NCBI RefSeq assembly: GCF_024298885.1
Contig: NZ_CP101168.1
Span: forward strand, 1-64,000
From: Haloglomus halophilum
Lineage (GTDB): Archaea > Halobacteriota > Halobacteria > Halobacteriales > Haloarculaceae
DNA length: 64,000 nt
Reading direction: 5' to 3'
This document shows positions 51,037 through 60,571 of the stretch, one piece after another. The position numbers and the translations under genes were made by a program. The stretch's first letter is position 1. Each line of letters opens with the position of its first letter. Under the pieces are notes generated by a model. The model searched no databases and was not told the origin of the DNA. It saw nothing but the letters and a program-made list of their open reading frames with translations.

Positions 51037-51300
51037 TCACTCGTCGTCCAGATTCGGAGGCGTCATCGACGGGACGAAGACACTCTCGAACTCGTCGGGG
51101 TCTGGGAACTCGATGGTGTCGAGCAGCTCGGTCACCGCCTCGTCGAACGTCTTGACGACGAAGGGGTTGAGATTCTTGTACGCCGTGAGCCGCGCGTGGG
51201 TCTCTCGCCGGAGACAGACGTTGATCTTCGCCGAGGGCGCGTCGCACTCGCTATCGAGACTGGAAGAGCCGTTCGAGTCGGTTGTATACACTTCAATCAC
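51037..51300 (-). CDS. small RHH-like protein, antitoxin-type
   Basis: An 87-aa acidic protein. Residues 25-60 (KINVCLRRETHARLTAYKNL, then a region ending TFDEAVTELLDTI) have the strand-helix-helix pattern of ribbon-helix-helix regulators and archaeal VapB-like antitoxins. No toxin is visible beside it, perhaps because of the nearby insertion. Start ATG 51300 is the most upstream; a shorter start is possible. Confidence 0.55.
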   Translation of the reverse strand: MIEVYTTDSNGSSSLDSECDAPSAKINVCLRRETHARLTAYKNLNPFVVKTFDEAVTELLDTIEFPDPDEFESVFVPSMTPPNLDDE

Positions 51301-51492
51301 CTAGTCGAAGAAGGGGCACTAGGAGGGTGTTCTTCTTCACATCCGGTCAAGCGATATACAGACATATACTTATCGTAATAAACTCGAATTATCGCCTGTT
51401 AGCACCTAAGGCGGATGCATTACATTCGCTACATCAGATGTAATCTGCTCGACTTTATCTTCGAACGTGGCGTACCCGGGGGCGGGAATCAT

Positions 51493-51843
51493 ATGAACAC
51501 CCTCCGAGTAAAGAACCTCCTGAAGAAGCACAGCACGGGCCTCATCGTGGGTCTCGTCGTCCTGACTGTTTTCGTGAGTCCTGTTGCGGCGCAGACCGCT
51601 GCTGACGGGACCAGTGGACTGGAAGGCATCATGACCAACCTGTACGACACCGTTCTCCTCGTGCTCAAGTACGCGGGTCTCGTCGGTCTCGCACTGGGTG
51701 CAATCGTGTGGTTCACCGCACGCAAGAACAGTGACCGTGCAGAGAACGGGATGTGGCTCATGATTGGCGGAGCCAGCATGACGATCTTCTACTTCGGGGT
51801 CTCCATCTTCGTGGCGCTCCTCGAGTGGATTGCGGCCCCCTAA
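51493..51843 (+). CDS. VirB2/TrbC-like pilin
   Basis: A 116-aa protein with a signal peptide (LIVGLVVLTVFVSPVAAQTA, cleavage after about residue 34) and two transmembrane helices (VLKYAGLVGLALGAIVWF and GGASMTIFYFGVSIFVALL) separated by a short charged loop (ARKNSDRAENG). This is the classical architecture of conjugative pilin subunits. Start ATG 51493. It lies upstream of the coupling ATPase and was probably next to 46646 before the element inserted. Confidence 0.7.
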   Translation: MNTLRVKNLLKKHSTGLIVGLVVLTVFVSPVAAQTAADGTSGLEGIMTNLYDTVLLVLKYAGLVGLALGAIVWFTARKNSDRAENGMWLMIGGASMTIFYFGVSIFVALLEWIAAP

Positions 51844-51988
51844 CCCGTAATTCGTCCGAGAGCGAACACGCGGAACCACCTATCACAAGCCGCCCGTGCT
51901 CGACTTTCCCAGCGAGACCTTCTCGGGCGAATTCTTTCTCAGGCCGATAGCAGCAGCGACAGATGAACCTGACCACCGGAACACCCAG

Positions 51989-52117
51989 ATGAGTACCGTA
52001 ACCTCACGACTCGAGATAAATAGAATCGCTCTCCCGGACGGAAATAGACCGACCGTTGCACAGCCATTGGCTGGGAGTGCGTCTACACGCCCCCACGAGG
52101 AGGCCGACCTGCGATGA
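51989..52117 (+). CDS. 42-aa frame coupled to the coupling-protein gene
   Basis: A short frame (MSTVTSRLEINRIALPDGNR and onward) whose stop overlaps the next start as ATGA. Composition is plausible but there is no family evidence. Confidence 0.4.
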   Translation: MSTVTSRLEINRIALPDGNRPTVAQPLAGSASTRPHEEADLR

Positions 52118-55100
52118 GCCAGCCATCAGACCGGGGTAAAAACGAACGCGATGCCACGAAGCATACCGACCGGGACCCCCCCGCTGAGAGCATCTTCGAC
52201 AAGAAGGGTGCCACCCCCCGCGACGCGTGGGAGCTCAACGGAGCCAAGTCGTCGACCGGACCCGAGGCGGCGTCGGAGACGGCGAGCGAGCGCGAGACAC
52301 AGACAAAGACGAGGGCAGCGACCGACGCCCACCGAAGCGATGTCCCGTTTGTCCCGTTCGAGAAGTCCAACGAGCGGACCGAGCTGGCGAAGACTCCTGG
52401 CTGCGACGACGCCGGAGACAGCGAGCCCGAGGACCGACTCGACCCCTACGACAACGCCACCACGGGCCCTGGGAAGAAACTCGGCGACCCCATCGAAGCC
52501 CGCCCGTACATCCTCATCTCACCCGCCCGCGAGCAGGTCACGCCCGGCAACATCATCGCTGGACTCTTCGGCCTCTACCGTGCCGGCGTCACCGACACTT
52601 CACGATTCAATCTCAAGAACCGATTCGGGCTCAAAGATTACAAGAAGACCTTCGAGTTCGTCATCCACAAGCCCCGAGACACGAAGCGATTTGACTTCTA
52701 CCTCAGCGTGACGCCCTACGACGCGACCGCGCTCAAAACGCTGGCCGCGAACGTCGCCGCGATGTACCCCGAATCATTCGAGTTCGAGATTGTCCCGTTC
52801 AACCCCGTCGCCGCGTTCGCTACCGAAAACGGGAACGCACAGGTCGGCGGGCGGCGGATCGCCTCGCTCGACGACATTGGTGACCTCGAACGGCTCGCTG
52901 GGTTCGAGGACCCCACCGTGTTCGAGGACCACGCAATCGGGAGCGGCGATGGACCCACCACTGAAGAAGCCGAAGAACAGCTCATCGCGAAAGGCGTGCC
53001 CCTCCGCCCTGAGGAAGTCCCCGCAGCGGCTCGCCCCTCACTCATCCGGTGGAAAGGCATCTCCTCGAAAAAGAACGACTGGATGACACTCCTTCGGCCA
53101 TTCAGCGATATGGCCGTCGACAACGACGATCAGTACCGTTCGCCACTGAGCGTTCTCCTCGAGCAGGCCGTCCATTCGAACGACCCGTTCATGTTCCAGG
53201 CCGTGTTCAAGCCCCGCGACGACTGGACGAGCGAAGCCGAAGTCCACAAGCGCAACCTCAAGATGGGCAACCACGGCACGTTCAGCGCCTTCAAAAACGA
53301 GTTCTCCCGGCAGATGTTCGGGACCTCCGAACAGGAACGCCGGAACATCCACCGGGGCGATATCTCCGAACAGGTCGGCGGGACGCTCTCCGCCGGTGAC
53401 ACCAACAAGATCACCGGATCGCGGATGGCCCAAATCGACCACAAGCAGCCGACGACGACTTTCGGTTTGACCCTCCGCGCCGCCTGTAACGACCGGACAA
53501 TACAGAGCATCTCTAACGCCTTCACCAGCCTATCCGGGCCGTACTACGGCATCGAGGGTGAGATCCTCGGCTCCAACGACAAGGAGTTCGTCCGTCTCTG
53601 CCACGCCCGGCAAGCCTCGACGAGCGGACTCTCCGGGCGCCTCAGCAAAGGCGACTCCATCCTGTGCGCCTCGCCCGACGAACTCGCGAACTTCGTCGTC
53701 GTGCCCCACACTGACGCCCTCCCACGAGCCTCACGTGGGTCCTCTGGCGGGTCACCCGACGCCCGCTCGCCACTCACAGCGACCGACGAAGACCTCCTCT
53801 CGCAATACGACTACGGGATGCTCATCGGGTACGCCGAGACTGCCGTCGACAATCGGCCGGACATCCCGATTAAACTTAGCGCAGAACAGCTCACCCACCA
53901 CGTCCTCCGAGCAGCGACGACGGGTGGCGGGAAGACGACCGCGATGATTAACGACACTCTCAGCGCCTACGAATCGTTCGATGGCCCCATCTTCGTCTTC
54001 GACAAGAAGGGCGGCTCGATGAGTGACGAATACAAGCGAGCGCACTTCAAGAAATTCGGGAACCTCGACGACGTCGTCCACATCACCGTGCCCGGGCCTG
54101 ACGAGGAAGTGCTCGCGTTCCCCTACTTCGATATCCGGCCGCAACTCGCTGCCGGCGTCAGTCGCACGGTTGCCGTCCAAGAGAAGGTCGACCGCTACAA
54201 CGAACTGCTGGTGTACGTCCTCGGCCGAGAAATGACCGACCAGGCGTTCGTCGCCCAAGAGATCCTCAATAACCTCACCAAGGCGATGTTCGACCCCGTG
54301 TACGGTCGGGACGCGTGGCCCATCAGTGACCTCCTCCGGGCTGCGATGGATATGCAGAAACTCGGCAGCCAGGAGAAGAGAACCCGGGAGGAAGGGTCCC
54401 TTCCGAGGGTGAGCGACAAGACGCTCGAACAATCCCTTGACCGGCATATCCACGCCGACCGTCAGCGGTTCATGACATCTATAGACGCGGTGATGAACCG
54501 TATCACCAAACTCGCCGAGCGGTCGTTCATCTGGCGTATCCTCAACTTCGTCCCCGAGTGGGATGACGAGAACGGGTGCTACGCCTACCAGTCGCCTATG
54601 TTCGACATTCAGGACATCCTCGCCTCGAAGCGTGTCATCCTCATCGACACCGGCGACCTCCGGCCCGCCTCGAGCAACCTCTTCACGTTCCTGCTGCTCG
54701 ATTACATCTGGTCCGGTGCCCGGCTGCGCCACCGCGTCGGGAAGACCCCGCCGGTCAGCGAGGACTACGTCATCAACCTCATCATTGACGAGGCCGCGCC
54801 GCTGCTGCAATCCGAACTCGTCAGAGACGACATGATCCCCGACGGTCGTGAGTTCGGACTCGCACTCGAGGTTATCGTCCACTTCGCCGAGCAGGTAAAA
54901 TCCGACGCCCTCGATGTCTCCTCCTACAAGGAGATCCTACGGAACATCAACACCAAACTCATCGGCAAGCTCGCCGTCGACGATGAACTCGTGATGACGC
55001 TGTTCCACGAGGGTATCGATGACGAGGAACTCATCGACCGGATCACGTCGCTCCCGCGCGGTGAGTGGGTCGCCCAACTTCCCGACACGGGCTTCATGAC

Positions 55101-56523
55101 CGACATCCCCGAGTTGGTGACGCTGCTCCCCGTGGATATCCCGGCCGGCCACAGCAACTCCAGCGACCCTGTGACCGGGGACTCAGTTTCCCCGTATGGA
55201 GAACGCTTCACCGACGTGGACTCGAAGAAGGCCCGTCACACGCGGGACGACTACTGCCTGATCCCCGGGAGCAATACCGTCCCTTCCAACGAGCAGCTCT
55301 CGACCGCCAGCCCCTACGATGTGCCCCCCGGGGACCGCGAGCGCGGGTACGGCCAAATCGTCGGTGACGACGAGGACACTGGATCCCAGACCACGATTAA
55401 CCCAGACACCGCGTTCGGCAACAGAGATTGGAAGCAACCGCAGAACGACTTGCAAACCCGCCCAAATCAACCCTCGAACGAGGGCGGTCGACCGCATCAT
55501 TCGGGCGGCCACATCATCTCCGCCGACGATCCCGAGGACGACTTCGATTCACGCGGGACAGAGTCTGCAGGCAACGGGGGGAATCAGGGCGGAACCACCG
55601 CTGAACCGTCCGTCGAGGAATCAGACAGCAATCTGGGAGATCGCATCAACGACTTCCTCTACAACGGGCGTGACCCGACCGTCTCGAGCGAGGGCGAAAC
55701 TGCCGATTCACACCCCACCACGATGGGTGAAACGTACCTCGGTGATGAAGCCAGCCAGTCCGACGATGACACCACCAGCTCAGCACCTACCAAGCAGCGG
55801 GATACCCAGGTGGGTGGCGTCGGTTCTGACAGAGGCGAGAACCTGACAGTTCAGGACCGTCAGTTCCTCGCCGCTATCGTGATGACTGTTAATGGGCGTC
55901 ATCCCCGATTCGATATCACCGAGACGATGGAGCGGATAAACAGTCAGTTCCCTGAGGTAGATGTTGAGAACCTCATCGAGCTCGGCTACCTCGAGAAGAT
56001 GACCGAAAATCTCCGCGTCTACTACACGGTCACTGACGAAGGCCAGCACGCGTGTGGTGCGAAGGTCGCCTTCGGTGAAGACCAGGGCGATGTCAACGAG
56101 AAGACCTACCACAAGGTGATGGTCGAGGCGTTCGCTCGCACACTCGCTAACGACAAAACCAATCAGTATTTCGTCAAACGGTACACGCCAGTCTTCGGGA
56201 CCGACGTGAAGCCCGATGTCGTTGCCTACGAGGATGAAAATCCCGCGATACTCGGCGAGGCAATCTGGAACGTCAGGCACGAGCACATCGTCAAGCACTA
56301 CGACGATCTCAACCAATTCGACGTTGAGATGAGAGTCTGGGTCGTCCCCAATCTCTCAGAAGCATGGAATATCACTCGAGCCCTGCACAACGCAGGCCGA
56401 ATCGACGAACTCCCCGCCAAGCGTCGAGGTCGGTCACACGGCGAACTGACCGAGTCGATCTGGGGTGAAGACGGCGACTGGGAGTTCGTCAGCGCGGCCA
56501 ACTTACTCGATGACCTCCAGTAG
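52114..56523 (+). CDS. VirD4/TraG-like coupling ATPase with C-terminal winged helix and nuclease-like domain
   Basis: A 1469-aa protein. Residues about 120-250 resemble the N-terminal domain of archaeal transfer ATPases (RPYILISPAREQVTPGNIIA). The RecA-like ATPase has Walker A TGGGKTT near 600 (LRAATTGGGKTTAMINDTLS) and Walker B INLIIDEAAPLL near 885. The region 1040-1240 is low-complexity. The last 230 residues add a winged helix (FDITETMERINSQFPEVDVE) and a restriction-endonuclease-like segment (KPDVVAYEDENPAILGEAIW), possibly inactive. As coupling protein it would pump DNA into the mating channel. The C-terminal add-on could recognise or process the transferred DNA, which is inference. Confidence 0.8.
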   Translation: MSQPSDRGKNERDATKHTDRDPPAESIFDKKGATPRDAWELNGAKSSTGPEAASETASERETQTKTRAATDAHRSDVPFVPFEKSNERTELAKTPGCDDAGDSEPEDRLDPYDNATTGPGKKLGDPIEARPYILISPAREQVTPGNIIAGLFGLYRAGVTDTSRFNLKNRFGLKDYKKTFEFVIHKPRDTKRFDFYLSVTPYDATALKTLAANVAAMYPESFEFEIVPFNPVAAFATENGNAQVGGRRIASLDDIGDLERLAGFEDPTVFEDHAIGSGDGPTTEEAEEQLIAKGVPLRPEEVPAAARPSLIRWKGISSKKNDWMTLLRPFSDMAVDNDDQYRSPLSVLLEQAVHSNDPFMFQAVFKPRDDWTSEAEVHKRNLKMGNHGTFSAFKNEFSRQMFGTSEQERRNIHRGDISEQVGGTLSAGDTNKITGSRMAQIDHKQPTTTFGLTLRAACNDRTIQSISNAFTSLSGPYYGIEGEILGSNDKEFVRLCHARQASTSGLSGRLSKGDSILCASPDELANFVVVPHTDALPRASRGSSGGSPDARSPLTATDEDLLSQYDYGMLIGYAETAVDNRPDIPIKLSAEQLTHHVLRAATTGGGKTTAMINDTLSAYESFDGPIFVFDKKGGSMSDEYKRAHFKKFGNLDDVVHITVPGPDEEVLAFPYFDIRPQLAAGVSRTVAVQEKVDRYNELLVYVLGREMTDQAFVAQEILNNLTKAMFDPVYGRDAWPISDLLRAAMDMQKLGSQEKRTREEGSLPRVSDKTLEQSLDRHIHADRQRFMTSIDAVMNRITKLAERSFIWRILNFVPEWDDENGCYAYQSPMFDIQDILASKRVILIDTGDLRPASSNLFTFLLLDYIWSGARLRHRVGKTPPVSEDYVINLIIDEAAPLLQSELVRDDMIPDGREFGLALEVIVHFAEQVKSDALDVSSYKEILRNINTKLIGKLAVDDELVMTLFHEGIDDEELIDRITSLPRGEWVAQLPDTGFMTDIPELVTLLPVDIPAGHSNSSDPVTGDSVSPYGERFTDVDSKKARHTRDDYCLIPGSNTVPSNEQLSTASPYDVPPGDRERGYGQIVGDDEDTGSQTTINPDTAFGNRDWKQPQNDLQTRPNQPSNEGGRPHHSGGHIISADDPEDDFDSRGTESAGNGGNQGGTTAEPSVEESDSNLGDRINDFLYNGRDPTVSSEGETADSHPTTMGETYLGDEASQSDDDTTSSAPTKQRDTQVGGVGSDRGENLTVQDRQFLAAIVMTVNGRHPRFDITETMERINSQFPEVDVENLIELGYLEKMTENLRVYYTVTDEGQHACGAKVAFGEDQGDVNEKTYHKVMVEAFARTLANDKTNQYFVKRYTPVFGTDVKPDVVAYEDENPAILGEAIWNVRHEHIVKHYDDLNQFDVEMRVWVVPNLSEAWNITRALHNAGRIDELPAKRRGRSHGELTESIWGEDGDWEFVSAANLLDDLQ

Positions 56524-57044
56524 CCACTACGGAGGGTCCGCGCAGAGAGCGCGCACGCCGTGCGCGAGCGATAGGGGCCCTGTATCGACCGAACCGGGGT
56601 TCGGACAAGGCTCCCCTCCGTCGGGACTTCGCGCACGTGTGCAAAATGGCCTAGATTGTCTAAAAGCCCCTTTCGTGGCTCAGCTCAAGACCGGTGGTTT
56701 CACGAGGATTTCGCCGACGCGAAAATTCGCGCAATTTCAGCGCACGGCGCACACGAACGATAGGAGGCTCCTGCCCTCAAAATTCGTCTCCGACAGACCA
56801 CCCCAACCGTCGGGACTTTGCGCACGTGTGCAGATCGAATTAGAGGAGCTATTGAGCAATCTGGTAGCTCTATTTAGCCTCTCCGAAGCTACATATCATA
56901 GTATTGGGTGGGTGGGGTTCCTTACTTCCCGAGAATCGGGCACGGGGTATCGGTTTGTCTCCGAATCAAGCCGCAACCGCCGGCCCGGGTTTGTTTCGCC
57001 CGCCGACCCGTGGCGACGACATCCAGAGAATCACAGATAGAATC
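56524..57044. other. non-coding region with repeated palindromes, candidate oriT or replication origin
   Basis: No gene is supported. It holds two copies of a 26-bp repeat at 56618-56643 and 56807-56832 (one difference), each ending in the near-palindrome TGCGCACGTGTGCA or CGCGCACGTGTGCA. A 17-bp palindrome lies at 56550-56566 (CGCGCACG-C-CGTGCGCG), with another CGCGCAATTTCAGCGC-type stretch near 56732. Its placement between the coupling ATPase and the prim-pol gene suits oriT or a primase-dependent origin. Confidence 0.55.
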
Positions 57045-59318
57045 ATGCCAAGAATAGACGTAACTACCGACGCTATCCCGACCGAGATCCGGAGCATCGA
57101 GAACTGGATTTTGTGGCGGGAAGGCCAGCACGACGGGAAATCTACCAAAATCCCGACGAAACCATATCGGACGAGTGGCGACATCAACTGCGATGTCACC
57201 AACCCCAGCCAGCGTCGAGACTTCGACACCGCCTGGAACTCCTTCACCGACTCGCGGGTGACCGCCGACGGACTCGGCTTCGTCTTCACCGACGACATCT
57301 CCATCACCGGCGTCGACCTCGATAAGTGTCGTGACCCTGATACCGGCGAGATCGAAGACTGGGCCCAGGATATCATCGACCGGCTAAACTCATATACCGA
57401 GCTCTCACCCTCCGGCACCGGCATGCATATCCTCGTCGGCGGAGCACTCCCACCCGGCGGCAACCGTAAAGGCCGCGTCGAGATGTACGACTCGGATCGG
57501 TACTTCACTGTCACCGGGGCGCACCTCGACGGGACCTCCACCAAGATTCGGACTTGTCAGGATGAGTTAGATGCCGTCCATGCCGAGTACATCCGGGGTG
57601 AGGCCGGGTCGGATGGCCAGCTTAGCCTTGCGGCGTCCACCTCGACAGATAGCTCAGAAAGACGAGCAATCCGTGGCGATCGACGGGCCACCGAAGCCTC
57701 CGGTCGGCAGAGCGCGAATTCGCTTCGCGACCGCTACGGCGACGCCTACCGGACTATCCGTGACCCGGCTATCAAGGAAGCCATCGAACGAGTCAAGACG
57801 CAGTACCTCCCGCCTGTGTGCCCCAGTACGTTTGCCGACCTCGCAGGGCCCGGCGTCGAACTATCAGATGGCGAGATAGTGAAACGGATGTACGACTCCA
57901 AGGGCGGTGACCGCAGGCGCCGATTGTACGAAGGCGACAGCTCGATGTGGGGGTCTCCAGACGCCGACTATCCGAGCCAATCCGAGGCCGATATGGCGAT
58001 GGCTCACACTCTCGCCTTCTGGACCGGAAAAGACCCCGATCGGATGGACGCGCTCTTTCGCAACTCCGGGTTGATGCGCGAGAAATGGGACCGCCGACAC
58101 TACGCCTCGGGTGCGACCTACGGCGCCGTCGCCATCGCCCGTGCGCTCCTCCGAGTCGACGACTACTACGAACTCCCCAGCGAGGAGGGTGTAACGTTCT
58201 CGAAGGCCGACGGGCCAACGCGCTCTGCCGACGAGGGTAACGAATCCACCGCCCCCTCAATGAAGTGGACCGACCCCACCAGGGAGTTCACCGGTGAGCC
58301 CGGGAACGGGGGCGGAAGCGACACCTCAACCGTCAATATCGTGCCCGGCCTCGACGACGACCAATCCGAGGCCGCTGCTCAACCAGCATCCTCTCAGGAG
58401 CCACAGGAGGCCGCTGGTGACGCCGGCGCTTCCCCTACGAATGATAAGTCTTCCCAGTCGGAGCCCGCTCCGAGCGACTCGGGCCCGCTGGACACGAACG
58501 AACGGAACGGCCAGTCAGTCGACGCCGACATCCTCACCGACCTCGCCGATGACACGGCTACAGCCACCGGCCACGACGTGAGTGCGGCATCGTCGACGAC
58601 CACGCCCGACGCTACCCCCGACACCACCACTGCCGGAGACGACAGAGTGTCCAGTCTCGAGACGGGGGCCGCCCAGACGGGGACCGCGACGACGTCGACA
58701 ACTACGGACACTGAGCCTGCCGCGCCGACTGGGACGGACACCAATCCTGACCTCAACGAGAGCACCCAACGGATGATGGCCGAATCCGTCCAGGCTGCCG
58801 GCCCCAAGTGGTCGCGAACTAACCCGCGTCTCGACGACGCCGAGAAACACCCCACCGATTGGACCGTCGGGCCGATTCAGGGCCGAACGCCCACCGCCCA
58901 GGCAATGAAAGTCGCTCGCGAAGACAACCGCGTGCTTGCACGGTACCAGACCCGCCTCGAAGAACGGCTCACCGACCTCGCCGATGTCGAGGACGAGCGA
59001 GACCGCTACAAATTCACTGCCGAGACCTATCTCAAGGCGATGGATGAGCTGATGGGCGAGCGCGAACGCTACCGCGCCCAGCTCAGGCGAGCCGGCCTTC
59101 TCTCACCCGAGGACGCCGATCTCCCCGAGGACCCCGTCAAACACCTCGAGCGGATTCTCGGCCCGATGGTCCGCCGCGAGGATGTCGCGACCGTGAAGGA
59201 GACCCTCTCCGGGCTCGACGCCGTCCTCCGCGAGTACGAAGAAGCGAATGAACGTATCCAGGCCGAAGAACGCGAACGCCGGCAACAGGGAGGCTTGTTC
59301 TCCTGGTTGTTCCGTTAA
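57045..59318 (+). CDS. primase-polymerase-like protein (NrS-1/AEP type)
   Basis: A 757-aa protein. The N-terminal domain (1-185) is an archaeo-eukaryotic primase fold: WILWREG start, metal-binding D91-L-D93 (ITGVDLDKC), SPSGTGMH at 121-128 and YFTVTGAH at 153-160. Residues about 250-370 (SQSEADMAMAHTLAFWTGKD, then DALFRNSGLMREKWDRRH) match the helix-bundle domain following NrS-1-type prim-pols. No helicase domain follows; instead there is a 270-residue Ser/Thr/Asp linker and a C-terminal coiled coil. It could prime or replicate the plasmid or the transferred strand. ATG 57045 is chosen; the upstream extension is not protein-like. Confidence 0.78.
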   Translation: MPRIDVTTDAIPTEIRSIENWILWREGQHDGKSTKIPTKPYRTSGDINCDVTNPSQRRDFDTAWNSFTDSRVTADGLGFVFTDDISITGVDLDKCRDPDTGEIEDWAQDIIDRLNSYTELSPSGTGMHILVGGALPPGGNRKGRVEMYDSDRYFTVTGAHLDGTSTKIRTCQDELDAVHAEYIRGEAGSDGQLSLAASTSTDSSERRAIRGDRRATEASGRQSANSLRDRYGDAYRTIRDPAIKEAIERVKTQYLPPVCPSTFADLAGPGVELSDGEIVKRMYDSKGGDRRRRLYEGDSSMWGSPDADYPSQSEADMAMAHTLAFWTGKDPDRMDALFRNSGLMREKWDRRHYASGATYGAVAIARALLRVDDYYELPSEEGVTFSKADGPTRSADEGNESTAPSMKWTDPTREFTGEPGNGGGSDTSTVNIVPGLDDDQSEAAAQPASSQEPQEAAGDAGASPTNDKSSQSEPAPSDSGPLDTNERNGQSVDADILTDLADDTATATGHDVSAASSTTTPDATPDTTTAGDDRVSSLETGAAQTGTATTSTTTDTEPAAPTGTDTNPDLNESTQRMMAESVQAAGPKWSRTNPRLDDAEKHPTDWTVGPIQGRTPTAQAMKVAREDNRVLARYQTRLEERLTDLADVEDERDRYKFTAETYLKAMDELMGERERYRAQLRRAGLLSPEDADLPEDPVKHLERILGPMVRREDVATVKETLSGLDAVLREYEEANERIQAEERERRQQGGLFSWLFR

Positions 59319-59395
59319 GCAACCTGAGCCGGGACGCATCTGCTTGCTGCTGTTTTCGGTCTGGCGACCTTGGAACGCTCTCTTATCACGAATCC
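59319..59395. other. short gap before the second IS-like element
   Basis: Contains the left target duplication ACGAATCC (59388-59395). Nothing else recognised. Confidence 0.4.
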
Positions 59396-59753
59396 GGCTC
59401 TGTTGAAATCCTCAATCTGTGATAGGTTTCAGAAGCCGTGCTGAATACAGTGCGCGAGTCGGTCACTGAGCAAGGCCGAAATCAACACTTCCCCAATTAT
59501 TAGATGAAGAGGGGGAGTGCAGCACGACAGCTGCGTTCGCTTCACCCCACTGGTTGAAACAGCCGGTAGGTACACTTGCCATTTCAACAAAGGAAAACAA
59601 GTCAGTTACTCCTCATTGACCGCGTCACTGAAAGGTTTGGTTAATGAGACAACGAAATCAAACTCCGTTGACTCTGTTGTCAGGTTAGATCTACATTCCG
59701 ACTTCAATATGGTGGCGAGAATTGGAGTCTCCGCTACCGGGGTCGCCATTCAA

Positions 59754-60305
59754 TCAATCGATGGGATAAATTATATCCCCTTCAATAGTCGCCACCGGAT
59801 ACTTTATATCTTCACCATCATCATTCTGAATTGTCTTGTAAATTTTGCCTTCTTCAATAGTCGCCACCGGATACTTTATATCTTCATCATCATCATTCTG
59901 AATTGTCTTGTAAATTTTGCCTTCTTCAATAGTCGCCACCGGATACTTTATATCTTCATCATCATCATTCTGAATTGTCTTGTAAATTTTGCCTTCTTCA
60001 ATAGTCGCCACCGGATACTTTATATCTTCACCATCATCATTCTGAATCAGCTTGTAGACCTTTTCGTCTCCAATAGTGGCGCCCATCAAACTCGCTACTG
60101 GATCACCTCCACTACCGGATGTCGACTGAGGACTACCGTACTTATCATCAATTGCGCTTCCAGAATCCAATTTCTTCACATATCCACTACCCCCACAGTG
60201 CGTGCAAGCGCCGGCCCCCACTCCCCCACCTGGTTCTCGTGCTGGTTCAGTCCCTTGCCCCTTACAGACAGGACATTGTTCTTCATCGCTATCTGACCAT
60301 ACCAT
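59754..60305 (-). CDS. zinc-finger protein with four 24-residue tandem repeats
   Basis: A 183-aa protein. The N-terminal part has DnaJ-like zinc knuckles (CPVCKGQGT and CTHCGGSGY, about residues 11-45). A Gly/Ser linker follows, then about four tandem repeats of 24 residues with the core GKIYKTIQNDDDEDIKYPVA, likely a beta-repeat. The start ATG 60305 is preferred because a TTAATTATT-type box on this strand lies about 28 bp upstream; longer versions are possible. It lies wholly inside the second IS-like element and is much more AT-rich than neighbouring genes, suggesting transfer from another source. Confidence 0.7.
   Translation of the reverse strand: MVWSDSDEEQCPVCKGQGTEPAREPGGGVGAGACTHCGGSGYVKKLDSGSAIDDKYGSPQSTSGSGGDPVASLMGATIGDEKVYKLIQNDDGEDIKYPVATIEEGKIYKTIQNDDDEDIKYPVATIEEGKIYKTIQNDDDEDIKYPVATIEEGKIYKTIQNDDGEDIKYPVATIEGDIIYPID
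59781..60060. repeat. 72-bp direct tandem repeats
   Basis: Repeat starts at 59781, 59853, 59925 and 59997, exactly 72 bp apart and nearly identical at the DNA level, with the last copy partial or diverged. The high identity implies recent expansion, and 72 bp (24 codons) keeps the frame. Confidence 0.9.
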
Positions 60306-60571
60306 ATCGTTGAATACCCCTGTCACGTACTTAATTATTATCCGAAGTATAGACCACTCTAGTGACTCTATACTGGCACATATTTTTGCAACACTTGCAC
60401 ACTTACTGAGCAGTTGATTCACCAATAACGGCGTGAGATCACAGTGGCCGAGTGCTGCATAGACCCTCTATAGTCAGCACGCCGTTCCTATCAGCTACAG
60501 AGGGTTTCAACAGAGCCACGGATTCCGAAACACCCATTCACCGTTCTCTGTAATCTGTAATCAGTACCGAA

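Larger units (their letters stand above)
59396..60517. mobile_element. second transposase-less element with IS-like ends
   Basis: Left tip GGCTCTGTTGAAATCC at 59396, right tip GGGTTTCAACAGAGCC ending at 60517. The two ends are imperfect inverted copies for about 80 bp (both include a GTGCTG[AC]ATA-type motif and a GAGTCGGTCAC / GTGGCCGAGT region). Flanks ACGAATCC (59388-59395) and ACGGATTC (60518-60525) agree at 6 of 8 positions, as in a decayed duplication. The interior is AT-rich compared with the window and carries one gene with tandem repeats instead of a transposase. Confidence 0.65.

Noticed and set aside
56465-57040. Frame of 191 codons through the region before prim-pol
   Set aside because: It overlaps the end of the coupling ATPase, crosses palindromes and lacks halophile composition; the repeat spacing being a multiple of three is probably chance.
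59517-60296. Plus-strand frame through the 72-bp repeats
   Set aside because: It reads the repeats antisense into a Phe/Ile/Leu-rich sequence; the minus-strand frame has zinc knuckles and a promoter.
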